DNA of 64,000 bases from Darksidea phi (Eukaryota > Ascomycota > Dothideomycetes > Pleosporales > Lentitheciaceae): contig JASJFT010000093.1 of assembly GCA_030770425.1 (NCBI GenBank), forward strand, positions 62,001-126,000, read 5' to 3'. Below the pieces are notes generated by a model. That model saw nothing but the letters and a program-made list of their open reading frames with translations. It searched no databases and was not told the DNA's origin. Made by a program: the position numbers and the translations under genes. Below are positions 35,308-45,850 of the stretch, one piece after another; the stretch's first letter is position 1; every line of letters starts with the position of its first letter.

Positions 35308-37225
35308 CTACATCAAAACTTCGATGAGCATACCTTTCCCTTGCCCATAAACCCTCTCTACTCCCGACTTGAGCGCTTCCCTCAAGTCTCCAACCGTCTT
35401 GACCCGCACGCCCTGCATCCACGCAATATTGCTATTAGTTTCAGAGGATCGGGCATTGGCACCAGCCGCGGCCTCTGCCAATGCAGCATAGTTTGGCGTC
35501 GGGCGAAAAGAAATATTCATTTCGTCTTCAGAGGCGATTTTGTTGAGGCCATCGGGGTACACGAGCTCGGTCGAGTTTCGAGGAGCTTTCCAGCCTATTA
35601 GGTCGTACCGTTAGTGATTGGAGAAATGTAATGTGTAGGGTACTCACCGCCGTTATTCAAAACGAGCGTAAGAACCGGTATCTCGTATTTACTCGCCACC
35701 CACAGTGCACTTGACGGTGCTGCGCACATGAAGCTTCCATCGCCCACCACATGACACACGAGGCTCGGTTCTGCTTCTCCCTTCCCCTCCATATCTTGCA
35801 ATGCCATCTTTACGCCTAGAGCCGCTCCATTGCTCCAGCCAATCCCTGTCCCGCCGCAATTGATCCAGCTACCAGGTCGGCTGGGCTGTAGGTGGTCGTG
35901 GAGGGTCTGGGCGGCCGTGACGGCTTCGATGACGAAGTTTGTCGACTGCGGAAGCATCTCTTTTAGAAGATGGCCGATATTGTGAGCGTTGAGATTTTCG
36001 TTCTGACCAGTATGAGCTTGAGATTTAATCTCCGCTAGACGAGATTGGTGCACTCGAGCACGCTCTTGCGCTCGAGCTGTATAGTTGTCATTTTCGGGCT
36101 TCTTTGTAAGTGCAGAATCCTCATTGATGTATTTCACCACCTGTGTAAGAGCTGTGAAGCTATCGGCTCTCCACCGTCCGTGTGCAGGGAAGAAGGAAAC
36201 TGGGATTTGCTGGTTGAGTGGATCGAGATCGATGTGATAGATCTTAGCATCCTTCGGAGGCGGGTTGCGAGACGGAATCCAAGGAACGTCACAATCCAGT
36301 AGTAGAATCACGTCTGCATCATGAGTGCATTCGTCGAAGCTAAGTCGAAATCCTTCGGACGCTGGGTGTGAAGACGGGAAGCACATGTCACTACCACCAG
36401 TGTCATGGACGCGAATCCCAGGAACGAGGTTGGCCAGGATGACGAGGAGGTCTGGAGTTCGACGATCTCTACCGGAGTAGCCAGTAATGATGAGTGGTCG
36501 CTTAGCCTCGATGAGAGCTGTAGAGACTTCGGTGACCGCGTCCGCTGGAAGTGCACTAGGTCCAATGGGCACCCACTGCTTCTGATCCAACGAGTAGGGC
36601 TGGATCTCTTGGGCCAAAACTTCTCGTGCCGCGGTAAGATAGACCGGACCTTTGGGTGCACTCATTGAAAACTGTAAGGCGCGCCCGACGGATTGCTTAA
36701 CGTTCAGGCCTGTGCGAACCTCGCCTGTATACCTGCAGTACTGTCGCACAATAGCCTTCTGATCCGGAGCCTCCTGCAACCAGTGCATATATTCAGTTCG
36801 TGAGCCGGTCAGCTCTCCAGATTCAGTATATGGGCAGAGACCGGCGAAGATAAATACTGGAGCACGGCCGATGCTTGCATTGTGGACTCCCTGTGCGAGC
36901 GCCTGAGTGCCGACATCTACATGGACGATGACGGCTTGCGGGCGCCCCGTTACTCGCGCATAACCATCCGCAAGCGAGATGGCAGTGACCTCGGAAGGGC
37001 AAGTAATCATCCTCGGCCATGCATTCGGCCGCTCTCTCTTTCCTCTGACGATAGCCTCGATGATGGACGGGTGGTCAGAGCCCACATTGACGAAACATGC
37101 GGTGATGCCAGCCTACACGTGGAGTGAGCATAGAGCTTCCAGTGGCGCGTCTTGATCCATACCTCCCAGAGGGCTTCGAACAAGGCAAATGCCGTCGTGT
37201 ACCTGTGAAACTTGAGCTCTCTCAT
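35308..37225 (-). CDS. Thiamine-diphosphate-dependent enzyme (acetolactate synthase-like), 604 residues
   Basis: Member of the ALS / benzoylformate-decarboxylase superfamily, which decarboxylates or couples 2-keto acids. Exons on the minus strand: 37225-37163, 37112-35648 and 35594-35308. Introns of 50 and 53 bp join in phase to 605 codons. The N-terminal domain starts with TTAFALFEALWEAGITACFVN and carries the conserved glutamate in CPSEVTAISLADGYARVTG. The ThDP motif runs from GDGSF to LNNGGW at the second intron. Both halves of the active site are present, so it is probably active. No mitochondrial presequence, so it is unlikely to be the housekeeping branched-chain enzyme. The start chosen (MRELKFHRY) is the only ATG giving full homology, and a short upstream exon is not excluded. 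It neighbours a peptide transporter and an ATP-grasp ligase, which suggests a specialised pathway. Confidence 0.9.
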
Positions 37226-37897
37226 CCATAAGAAAAGGCGCAGTATTTGGTTGCCATGATGAGGATGGAGAAAAACTCACTTTCCAGTTACATTTTTTGG
37301 CGGTGACACAGTTGCAAGCGGGGATGTTGTGGAGATTTTGCGGCGGAGCGGGTTGGCCGAAAGGGCCGACACTGTCAGAGTACTTGAACCTCGCACAAGG
37401 AGTTCGGAACTGTGCATCAAACGTGACCAAGTGCTGCGATGAGCCATTTCGAGAGGAGCTTTGTACCAAACGTGATCAAATGCTGCCAAGAACTATTTCG
37501 AAGGGATATACGGTGGCAGCTGTAGACCGTGCGCCGAAGCCACATAGTGTGGCGTTGTTGTTGCGGCACGGCTCTTACGTAAGCTGTCACAGTGATTTCA
37601 GTGTGAATCACTGTAGGGCGCAGTCTCTGAAAGTGAAAAGCTCTCCTTTCTATGAGTTGAAAAAGACGGCATTTTATGTACAGAAAAGACCCCTAACTGT
37701 GCCTCAACACCAACACTGCTGGACTCTGTTGGACTCTGTTGGATCACGAGATTCTGCAAATAGCCGTCAGTACTAGGCTAATCCTTGTGTTTAGCGAACT
37801 CCCTGATCGAGCTTAGTCCCTGAGTCATCAGCTCCGCGACATAAGCTATATTTGCCCGCTATCACTACAGTCCTCCTTTGCCATTTCCATCACCCCC
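37226..37897. promoter_or_regulatory. Upstream region of the ThDP-enzyme gene with shared 15-bp motif
   Basis: About 670 bp. Contains actctgttggatcac at 37733-37747, preceded by a tandem partial copy (ggactctgtt twice), and a CACTG-rich inverted stretch near 37585-37620 (gtcacagtgatttcagtgtgaatcactg). The same 15 bp recurs at 41027-41041 in the transporter/ATP-grasp intergenic region. No supported ORF. Confidence 0.4.
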
Positions 37898-38221
37898 TCA
37901 GACGCTAACAACAGGCACCTCAACATAGCTCTTATATTCACCTACAACACGTAAAACATGTCTATCTTTATTCCACGTCACGGACCGTCCTCTAAGCGGC
38001 GCATACTCAGGCAACCGCATATCATGGCCCGAAATCCGGAGCTCCAATTTCTCACCAGCTTCGAACTGAATGGCCGCCGGCCAGGTACCGATTTCTAGCT
38101 TGACGGCAGTCCCAACAGATATCTTATCCTCGCTTGTATGGTCGTGCACAATCCAAGTCTTTGTTGACAGCCTTTCATCAATTTGTCTATGACTCGCGCG
38201 TAGGATTGACCTAGATCTTAT
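37898..38221 (-). pseudogene. X-Pro dipeptidyl-peptidase / CocE-NonD C-terminal domain fragment
   Basis: Minus-strand reading SILRASHRQIDERLSTKTWI, then HTSEDKISVGTAVKLEIG, WPAAIQFEAGEKLELRISG and a VGEYKSYVEVPVV ending. It matches the C-terminal jelly-roll domain of S15-family X-Pro dipeptidyl-peptidase/cocaine-esterase-like hydrolases. The N-terminal alpha/beta-hydrolase domain with its catalytic Ser, Asp and His is absent upstream, where stops occur, so only the last hundred or so residues survive. The frame itself is intact, suggesting truncation by deletion more than point decay. It may once have belonged with the neighbouring peptide transporter. Confidence 0.7.
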
Positions 38222-38611
38222 GTACTCCTGTAGTGGGCACGAAGCCTATGATGGTAAAAATTGGGGGAGGTCGCTTCATGTAAGTACGTACATACTTAAA
38301 CAGCCATTCATCACAGTCCAAATCTGAAAGCCTACACCCATGATAATTTCCTTCCCGTAGAAACAAGCCATCATGACAAGGAGCGTAATGATGATGGTGA
38401 TTTCGGATCAACTCCGATCAAAGGATGAGAAAACGCGGCGATAGAGATAGAGGACCGCGATGTAAATCATAGCTCCGTACTCAATTGCAACCAAATTAAA
38501 CTAGTAAGCTGTAATTTGTGCCATTGTCTTTGGCCTAAACTATCTTCGTCAAGCCGAGCATCTTCCTACTCGTGAGGGAAAGAAGGAAAGCAGAGGTCGT
38601 GAAGCCCCCAG
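38222..38611. other. Intergenic region 3' of the peptide transporter
   Basis: 390 bp between the peptidase fragment and the transporter stop. A 66-codon minus-strand frame (38211-38411) has a His run and no homology I recognise. Nothing else seen. Confidence 0.4.
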
Positions 38612-40595
38612 CTAACTTTCACCCAATGGCTTATTCAACTCTTCATCCATAGCGTCGTACTTGAAGAAAAGGAGCCAAAACGCCACGGAACAAAGCAACG
38701 CAACTGCCGCTAGCGAAGCATAGAAAATAACAAGGTGTGGATCCTTTGCTAGGGGCGATATAGACATACCCAGAGCTCTTCCCAAAGCGTTAGACAGTTG
38801 CGAAAGAGCCTGGACAATTGACTGCATGCCCTCTGGTGCTTTGGAGTAAGCGTACTCCATAATAGTCACCACCGCAAATATTTCCGCCACGGCCATAAGA
38901 AAGTGCACTGGTGTTTGCACCCAAACGCTCACATTGTTGGGCAGACGGCCGTGGTCAGACTCCGGGCATGCAAATGGCCTCTCGTAACACGGCCCTTTCG
39001 AATACACAAGCCCTTGGACTCCGGACGCGTAGCCCATCGCGAGGGCCATGAAGAAGAAAGCGGAAATCACTCGCGCGATCGGGCGGAATGCAATTCTCCT
39101 TTTCTGGAGCCAGCGGTACAGACCCTTTTGGATGACTGGGCCGAGGAGAATGCAGGCTGCAGGGTTGAGGGCCTGAATCGCATCGTTTGGTATGTTGTTC
39201 AGCCTCATCTGGCCAGCCTGTGAAACAAGATTGTTTTGGATTTGACCGTAGCACAGTTCAAACAAGCTGAAGCAGAATCTGTCTGGGGTCAGTATATGGG
39301 TGTTAATCGTGGATTTGAGTGATCCTCACATAACTCGACACGCGATAAGCCCACGTTTCATTTCGAATACGAAATTTTCATCCCAAGAAACGTCTTTTCC
39401 GTGATGTTCGCGTTGATATGCTGGGCTTGCATGGCGCAGCTTGAAGCCGTCCTTCGCTGCCAAAGTGAGAATCCTCGCTGTTTTCGGAAGTATGTTGCCT
39501 TGTGGGGCCGTCTTGATGAAATTTTTCTTCTGAATTAGCAAGAGGATGGCGCAGATCCATAAGCTACACCAGGCAAGAAGATATGCAGACCAAAAACCGT
39601 AAATCTTTTCAAGCCAGGTAGACGCGATAGAAGACAGACCGGTTATATTTACAAGCCAATAGTAGACGTTGTAGATATACTGGATAGTAAGGGTTCTGTC
39701 CCCTATGTGTGGATTTCGCCCTTTCTGTTTAACGAGTTTTGGCGTAGTCCGAGGGTATTGATCGACTGGTGAATACATGAGTCATCGAAGGTATTCTTTT
39801 GGAAAAAGGGAGCATACGCATGAATGGCGCAATGACCGCTTTTAGGCTACCAACTCCTATGGCAATAAACACCATTGAAGTTGCTAGCCCGGGGACGCCT
39901 GCACCATGTCGTAGGCAAGACGGCAAAGACGTGACAAACAGGATGATCAACCCGCACATATAAAACCTAGTATTATTAGCATCAATCTTTGGTGCCGCTT
40001 TGACTAACGCACGAAAGCCCAATACCGAGAGTCTTATAGCGTCCAAGTCGTGTGTCAGCGAGAACAGCCAGAGGCATTGGAGTCAAGAATGATAGGAACA
40101 CGAAGGCATTGGTGATGATCGTTGCGCGAGATTGTCCTAAACCCAATGCTCCAGGGATAGCGTCTCCGGGGCTGTTTTGGATGTAGTTTTCTGTTCAACA
40201 TCATTAGCATACATTACAGGTCGTCGGTGTTGGCAAGTCGGCGTTGATCACTTACGCCAAGGGGCGGTGACTGCGTAGAATGTAAATCGCTCTGCAGCAC
40301 CCGCCAAAGCAATGGCCCATACTGCAAACGGTATCTTGTCGATACCAGGGGCAAGCTCAAATAGCTCTTCTTCAGTCGCATCCCGGTACTCGGTGTCGTC
40401 GTTTCTCGTATCCTGGTCTCTGGCTAGAGACAAATCATGGTAATTGGTGTTGTTGTTTCCACCACTATGAGATATCTCTTGAGGGTAGATTTTTGATTCA
40501 TCCATCTCGGTGCAGTGATCATCTTTATTGGGGAGCATGGTATGGTGGTAAGTGGACCTTGAACCTAGACAATCCACTCCGGTCTTTTTACTCAA
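38612..40595 (-). CDS. PTR2/POT-family proton-coupled oligopeptide transporter, 589 residues
   Basis: Imports (or moves) di- and tripeptides across the plasma membrane with protons. Exons on the minus strand: 40595-40256, 40190-40013, 39966-39818, 39765-39330 and 39278-38612. All four introns (65, 46, 52, 51 bp) are in phase, giving 590 codons with no stop. A hydrophilic N-terminus is followed by ELAPGIDKIPFAVWAIALAGAAERFTF, the POT signature start with the ExxERF-type motif. Later come the NYIQN loop, YNVYYWLVNITGLSS (second POT signature), RGLIACRV, then ELCYGQIQNNLVSQAGQM, and the C-terminal helices ending in FFKYDAMDEELNK. Length and topology (about 12 TM) are normal. Divergent from the ATP-grasp gene, so the two probably share control. 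The start could also be the ATG at 40538 or 40505. Confidence 0.93.
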
Positions 40596-41233
40596 GTGAA
40601 GTTGGTGCTCTCTTGAGGTTTGGTCTGAGATTTGGTATGCTGCGTCGGCGTCCTAACGGGCTAAGAAGAAGTATTTGCCCGAAGCTATCTCAGGCATATA
40701 TACTAATGGAATCACGTGCTGGGGAACCATCACGTAATCAAGGCCTTCATATACAGACGAGATCACCCGCCAACGGTCCGCAAATCTAGGCAGCCGAGAG
40801 CACGAGTAGATTAGTGGAACGCTAAACATCCGCGCATCCTAGCTTTACTATTTAAATGGGAAAGTGATAAGGTACGTTGGCTAGTGCTGCTTGCTGGCGG
40901 CGCAGCCGCATCACGAGGTTCAAACCCAGATTGCACAATAGCGTGGTCCAGACTACCGGCTATCTCAATGTTGCGTTGAAAGTTCACTGGGTAGCATCGT
41001 GACGTTTCGGATGTATCACCTGCCACACTCTGTTGGATCACATGCTGTGTAACGAGGCCAAAATAAGCTGATCCTCTACTAACCCGGCAGGTAAGACACT
41101 TGGAGTCGTGTGCTAGGTGCGGGGATCTGACTTCGGATAGTCGTCATCTTATTTTAATGGATTAATTGATAAATGGTGTTTATCTCTGTACCTTTTTGTG
41201 CTATAGCACGACTCGTCATCTCTGTTTTGTAAA
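40596..41233. promoter_or_regulatory. Shared divergent promoter of transporter and ATP-grasp genes
   Basis: About 640 bp between divergent starts. It contains actctgttggatcac (41027-41041), identical to a site upstream of the ThDP-enzyme gene at 37733-37747. A TATA-like tatttaaatg lies at 40850-40859. No ORF of note. Confidence 0.5.
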
Positions 41234-43246
41234 ATGCATTATAAACAGGAGGTATTGCTGAGCTTGGATTACAGCGATCAATGTGGGTATTGAAATATTA
41301 CTGAAATATATTTCGGCTAACACTATTTAGCCCAGAGGCGCTGCTCATGGTCGTGGAACCGTCCCTGTGAACTGGGGCGTTATATTACCTTGGACCTATC
41401 ACTGTCTTCAGAGGCGCCATCAGTGAACGCGGATCTCACCAACGTTTACCCGGCAGAGACACTAGAGCAGCTTCCTTTACTGGTGGAGTTCCTAACGAAA
41501 TGTCTCAGAACGCGGCCCAACCATGCTGTCAACGTGAAATGTATCCTGCCTACCATGGATGGATATATTACCCGGTCAGATTTTCTGGAATGTCGCCTTC
41601 AAGGTTGCGATTTCATTGAGATGGTTGAGGGTTTTGTTGAACCGTGCACATTCGTACATTCTTTACCTAACATCCTTACATCGACGATGGCGCTGAACGA
41701 TATTGCACGGTATTTTATCGGTTGCATACTGCTGCCTAGAAGCTCCCCAGAAGCCGAAAAAGAGCATTCCACCGCACTCGAAAATCTACTCCAATCTCGT
41801 TTGTCATTTGAATGGCTCAGCCCGGAACCGGTGAAGAAGACTCGTGTGGTCTGGGTTGGCGGACGAGCATTGGATGCGGGCAACCATGTATTTGACACCT
41901 CTACCGCAATGGGTATTTCTCTTGTTGTTGTTGAACAGCCTGGCCATCGGCTCCAAGATGGCACCGGGCCGGGAGGTCACTTAAGAGAAGCTTTCATACC
42001 TATGGACATGACCACAGATGCCGGGTTTGTTGACCGGCTCGTTACAGCAATTCGGAGCGATGCGGCGCAGAGACCTATCGATGGCCTCCAAACAATCGAC
42101 GAAATCTACTTGACCCAAGTCGCAAAAGCGTGCGAGATCCTCGAACTGCCTTCATCTCCACCTGAATGCTATACTCGGGCCCTGGATAAGTTCAAAACAC
42201 GAATGTTGGAGCTAGACACTCATGACTCGTTTCGCGTTTTCGGCATCGAGGACCTTCGCCACCACCTAAATCACCAGAGTCACGGGCAAAACTCGTTATC
42301 ATATCCCAAGGTTGTGAAACCCTGCGTAGGATGGGGTAGCCAGTGCGTCACCAAGGTGCACAATGAGGATGAACTCTTCGCAGCTGTCCAGAAAGCATCA
42401 GACCGACACGCGTCCCCTAACTCACTCGAGTGGTACGAATCTCGAACCGACGTTGTCATCGAACCATACATTGATGGGCCGGAAGTGGATGCGAACTTTG
42501 TTCTGCTGGAGGGCGAGCTCCTATTCTACGAAATATCTGACGACTTCCCTAGCCCAGCGGATCTGTCCAGCCACCAGCAGCAAGATAATTTCCTAGAAAC
42601 GGTGCAACTCATTCCCAGCAACTTACCACAGTACGAGCAGAACACACTTAGGGATTCTATCTATCTTAGCATTCTTCGGCAGGGGTTCAAGTCTGGGGTT
42701 TTCCACTGCGAGGCTCGGGTGCAAGGTTCATCGATGCAGTACACCATTGATGAAGGCCTTTTGGACCTGCGGCGCAAGCATTCGGTGGCGCCAGTGGATG
42801 GTCCAAGGACTTATCTTCATGAGATCAATCCTCGCACGCCAGCCTACCAGTCAAGTTTGGCCATCCTCGGTGCTTACGGAGTCGACTATTATGCACTTCA
42901 GCTGGCATTGTGCATCGACGATAAAAATCGCTTCCGCGCTTTTTCAATGCCCTTCTGTCCATCACCACAACATACGGTGGCTGTCAAATACTTGCACGAG
43001 CCGGTGCCCGGGGTTATGGCTACGGAAGATGCAGGCGCAGATTTGCTAACAAGAGAGCCGCGTCTGAAACCGAACATACCACTGTACAAGACTTTGAAAA
43101 GGAAAGGCGACCGGCTAGAAGGGCCGAGCGGAGCAATTGTGCTTTCATTCCTCGCTTACTTCGTCGTTCTCTCAAAGGTGTCAAGAAAAGACTGTCTTGT
43201 ACTGATGAAAACAGTCCAGGAGGAGTTCCAATTTGCCTTAGAATAG
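41234..43246 (+). CDS. ATP-grasp ligase, carnosine-synthase-like (amino-acid/peptide ligase)
   Basis: ATP-grasp enzymes join a carboxylate to an amine via an acyl-phosphate, and this branch makes dipeptides or related amides. The open frame 41336-43246 is uninterrupted. It has an N-terminal 140-residue region, a Rossmann-like pre-ATP-grasp domain (VVWVGGRALDAGNHVFDTST), and the ATP-grasp core with YPKVVKPCVGWGSQCVTKV (ATP-binding lysine and glycine loop), VVIEPYIDGPEVDANFVL and LHEINPRTPAYQ (metal-binding E-x-N-x-R). Catalytic residues look present. The start is uncertain: no ATG opens the frame. The best model is exon 1 at 41234-41251 (MHYKQE) and an intron 41252-41335 with gtattg donor and ctaac branch, giving 642 residues. 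Otherwise the N-terminus lies elsewhere or is truncated. It is divergent from a peptide transporter. Confidence 0.82.
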
Positions 43247-44373
43247 AAATTACGCAGACCAAGAGTTTCGAAGTTGTGGGGGATTCGCGATGACAGCAAA
43301 ACAATGTTAACGTGCATCCACCCGTAACGGAACAACCGCCGTAACGGAACAATTCATCGGTACTTTGACTTCGCAGCAACAATGAGCTTATGCGCGCCGT
43401 AATTTTCGCGATACTCCTGGTTTATAATATGCTCAGACAACTTCGAAGCCCTCGTAACTATACTGATACAAAAAATACGTTTTTATGGGCGCGCGCCCGC
43501 CCAATTTATAGAGAGCTCGTCTCTATAGCGAAAGCGACCCTCGCCTGATATAGGGCACTACTACGCCAATACTGCTATCGCGACTGATAAAATACCCTTA
43601 TATAGGCCTGTAAGTCTAATAGTAAAAGTAAGAAGTGATAATTAGCCGTAAGGTTGTGAGGCGCGCTCATTTCATACAGGGCCGCGCCATCCTACTTGGT
43701 ACCTCTGATCGGGATGATTACCTATTCTAGCTAGTACAGAAGTGCCACATAATCGTAACGTAATATGACAGAGGGCGGCCACCAGCAGCAAAACGGGGTT
43801 GTAGCGGTCATGCCTGTGGCTGTGCGAAGTCTTCGGGCCGACGTATGCCCCGCTGCCTTGCGATCAAATTTCTGCTTCCCCATCAACCAGCTCACCTCTT
43901 GTTGTAGGTTCGCCTCTATTTGCCTGCTGTAAAGACCATTAATTATGTTGGTGCTAAAACCCTTCTAGGAATCTCGCGAAGCCTCTTTCCTTTCTTTTAT
44001 TGCGGGGATAGGGCAAGCGCAGAGAAGGGATCAGCTGAGCCTAGCTGAGAATAATTGTGGGGCGGCCACGTAAGCACCAGCCGATTGAACTACCCCGCAG
44101 CACGGTCTGAGGACGAACGCTTCACCTTAAGAGCAAAATCACGCCTGAAATTAAAATATCTTCTTGTAGAGTTTCTCTTACTACCTTGTATATCATATTG
44201 TTTTCTACTTCAGTTAGGGTTGAAGTTGTCCTAATGGTTCAGGAAACGTGGGAGGATAGCCTGTTCAAGGTAGGCATCAACGATATCTATACCTTATAAA
44301 CTCAGCTAATCGCGTGGTTAGAATGTAAACATATTAGTATTTATTCCGGATATCGTACTAACATGATTACAGG
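43247..44373. other. Intergenic, RIP-like sequence at the left end of the inverted-repeat-bounded segment
   Basis: After the ATP-grasp stop comes the left 45-bp inverted repeat (43308-43352), then about 1 kb of gene-free sequence. The part 43380-43700 has transposon-corpse texture (cgcgcgcccgcc beside ta-rich tracts, stops in all frames). No supported gene or RNA. Confidence 0.5.
43308..43352 (+). repeat. Left terminal inverted repeat (45 bp)
   Basis: Begins taacgtgcatccacccgtaa and contains two copies of the near-palindrome CCGTAACGG. It is the reverse complement of 48510-48554 with one difference in 45 bases (C here, T in the right copy). Orientation is inward, as expected for the ends of one element of about 5.25 kb. 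The bases just outside are tgt on both sides, a possible but weak 3-bp target duplication. Confidence 0.85.
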
Positions 44374-45850
44374 AAGTAAGTGGACCTGCGGATACTGGCA
44401 TGCGAGGCTGGTACTAATTCTAGCGCGTCTGGTGTAGTACGTAAGTGGACCTATAAATATTGGCATGCGAGGCTGGTGCTGATTCTAGCGCGTCTGGTGG
44501 TGTAGCTTGTAAGTGGACCTGCGAATATTGGCATGCGAGGCTGTTACTGATTCTAGTACGTCTGGTGGTGTAGGTAGTAAGTGGACCTATAAATATTAGC
44601 ATGCGAGGCTGGTACTAATTCTAGCGCGTCTGGTGGTGTAGGTAGTAAGTGGACCTGTAAATACTGGCATGCGAGACTGGCGCTGATTCTAGCGCGTCTG
44701 GCGGTGTAGCGAGTAAGTGGACCTACGAATACTGGCATGCGAGGCTGGTACTGATTCTGGCACGTCTGGTCGTGTAGGACGTAAGTAGGCCTGTAAATAC
44801 TGCATGCGAGACTGGTACTGATTCTAGCGTGTTTGGTGGTGTAGGCAGTAAGTGGACCTGCGAATACTAGTATGCGAGGCTGGTACTGATTCTGGCGCGT
44901 CTGGTGGTGTAGTACGTAAGTGGACCTATAAATACTGGCATACGAGGCTGGTGCTGATTCTAGCGCGTCTGGTGGCGTAGGCAGTAAGTGGACCTGTAAA
45001 TACTGGCATGCGAGACTGGCGCTAATTCTAGCGCGTCTGGCGGTGTAGCGAGTAAGTGGACCTACGAATACTAGCATACGAGGCTGGTACTAATTCTGGC
45101 ACTTCTGGTCGTGTAGGACGTAAGTAGGCCTGTAAATACTGCATGCGAGACTGGTACTGATTCTAGCGCGTTTGGTGGTGTAGGCAGTAAGTGGACCTAC
45201 GAATACTAGTATGCGAGGCTAGTACTGATTCTGGCGCGCCTGGTGGTATAGTACGTAAGTGGACCTGTAAATACTAGCATACGAGGCTGGTGCTGATTCT
45301 AGCGCGTCTGGTGGTGTAGCTTGTAAGTGGACCTACGAATACTGGCATGCGAGTCTGGTACTAATTCTAGCGCGTCTGGTGGTGTAGGAAGTAAGTGGAC
45401 CTACGAATACTGGTATGCGAGTCTAGTACTGATTCTAGCGCGTCTGGTGGTGTAGGAAGTAAGTAGACCTGTAAATACTGGCATGCGAGGCTGGTACTGA
45501 TTCTAGCGCGTCTGGTGGTGTAGGTAGTAAGTGGACCTATAAACATTGGCATGCGAGGCTGGTGCTAATTCTGGCGCGTCTGGTGGTATAGCGAGTAAGT
45601 GGACCTGCGAATACTGGCATGCGAGGCTAGTGCTGATTCTAGCGCGTCTGGTGGTGTAGGCAGTAAGTGGACCTGCGAATACTGGTATACGAGGCTGGTG
45701 CTGATTCTAGCGCGTCTGGTGGTGTAGGTAGTAAGTGGACCTGCGAATACTGGCATGCGAGGCTGTTACTAATTCTAGCGCGTCTGGTGGTATAGGATGT
45801 AAGTGGACCTGCGGAAGTCTGCCCTTGAGTATGTATTAATACGAATATAG
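44374..45850 (+). repeat. 22-unit tandem array of ~68-bp intron-like units
   Basis: Each unit starts GTAAGTGGACCT, has a central GGCATGCGAGGCTG, then TACTAATTCTAG or GCTGATTCTAG, and ends in about 20 bp beginning CGCGTCTGGTGGTGTAG. The first 48 bp of most units therefore carry a consensus fungal 5' splice site, a CTRAT branch-like site and a TAG 3' site. About five units have TGG in place of TAG. Unit length (66-69 bp) varies slightly. Minus-strand frames up to 174 codons across the array are repeat artefacts, because they shift frame between units and have no independent support. The array ends about 50 bp before the open region of the HET gene, on the same strand. Confidence 0.93.
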
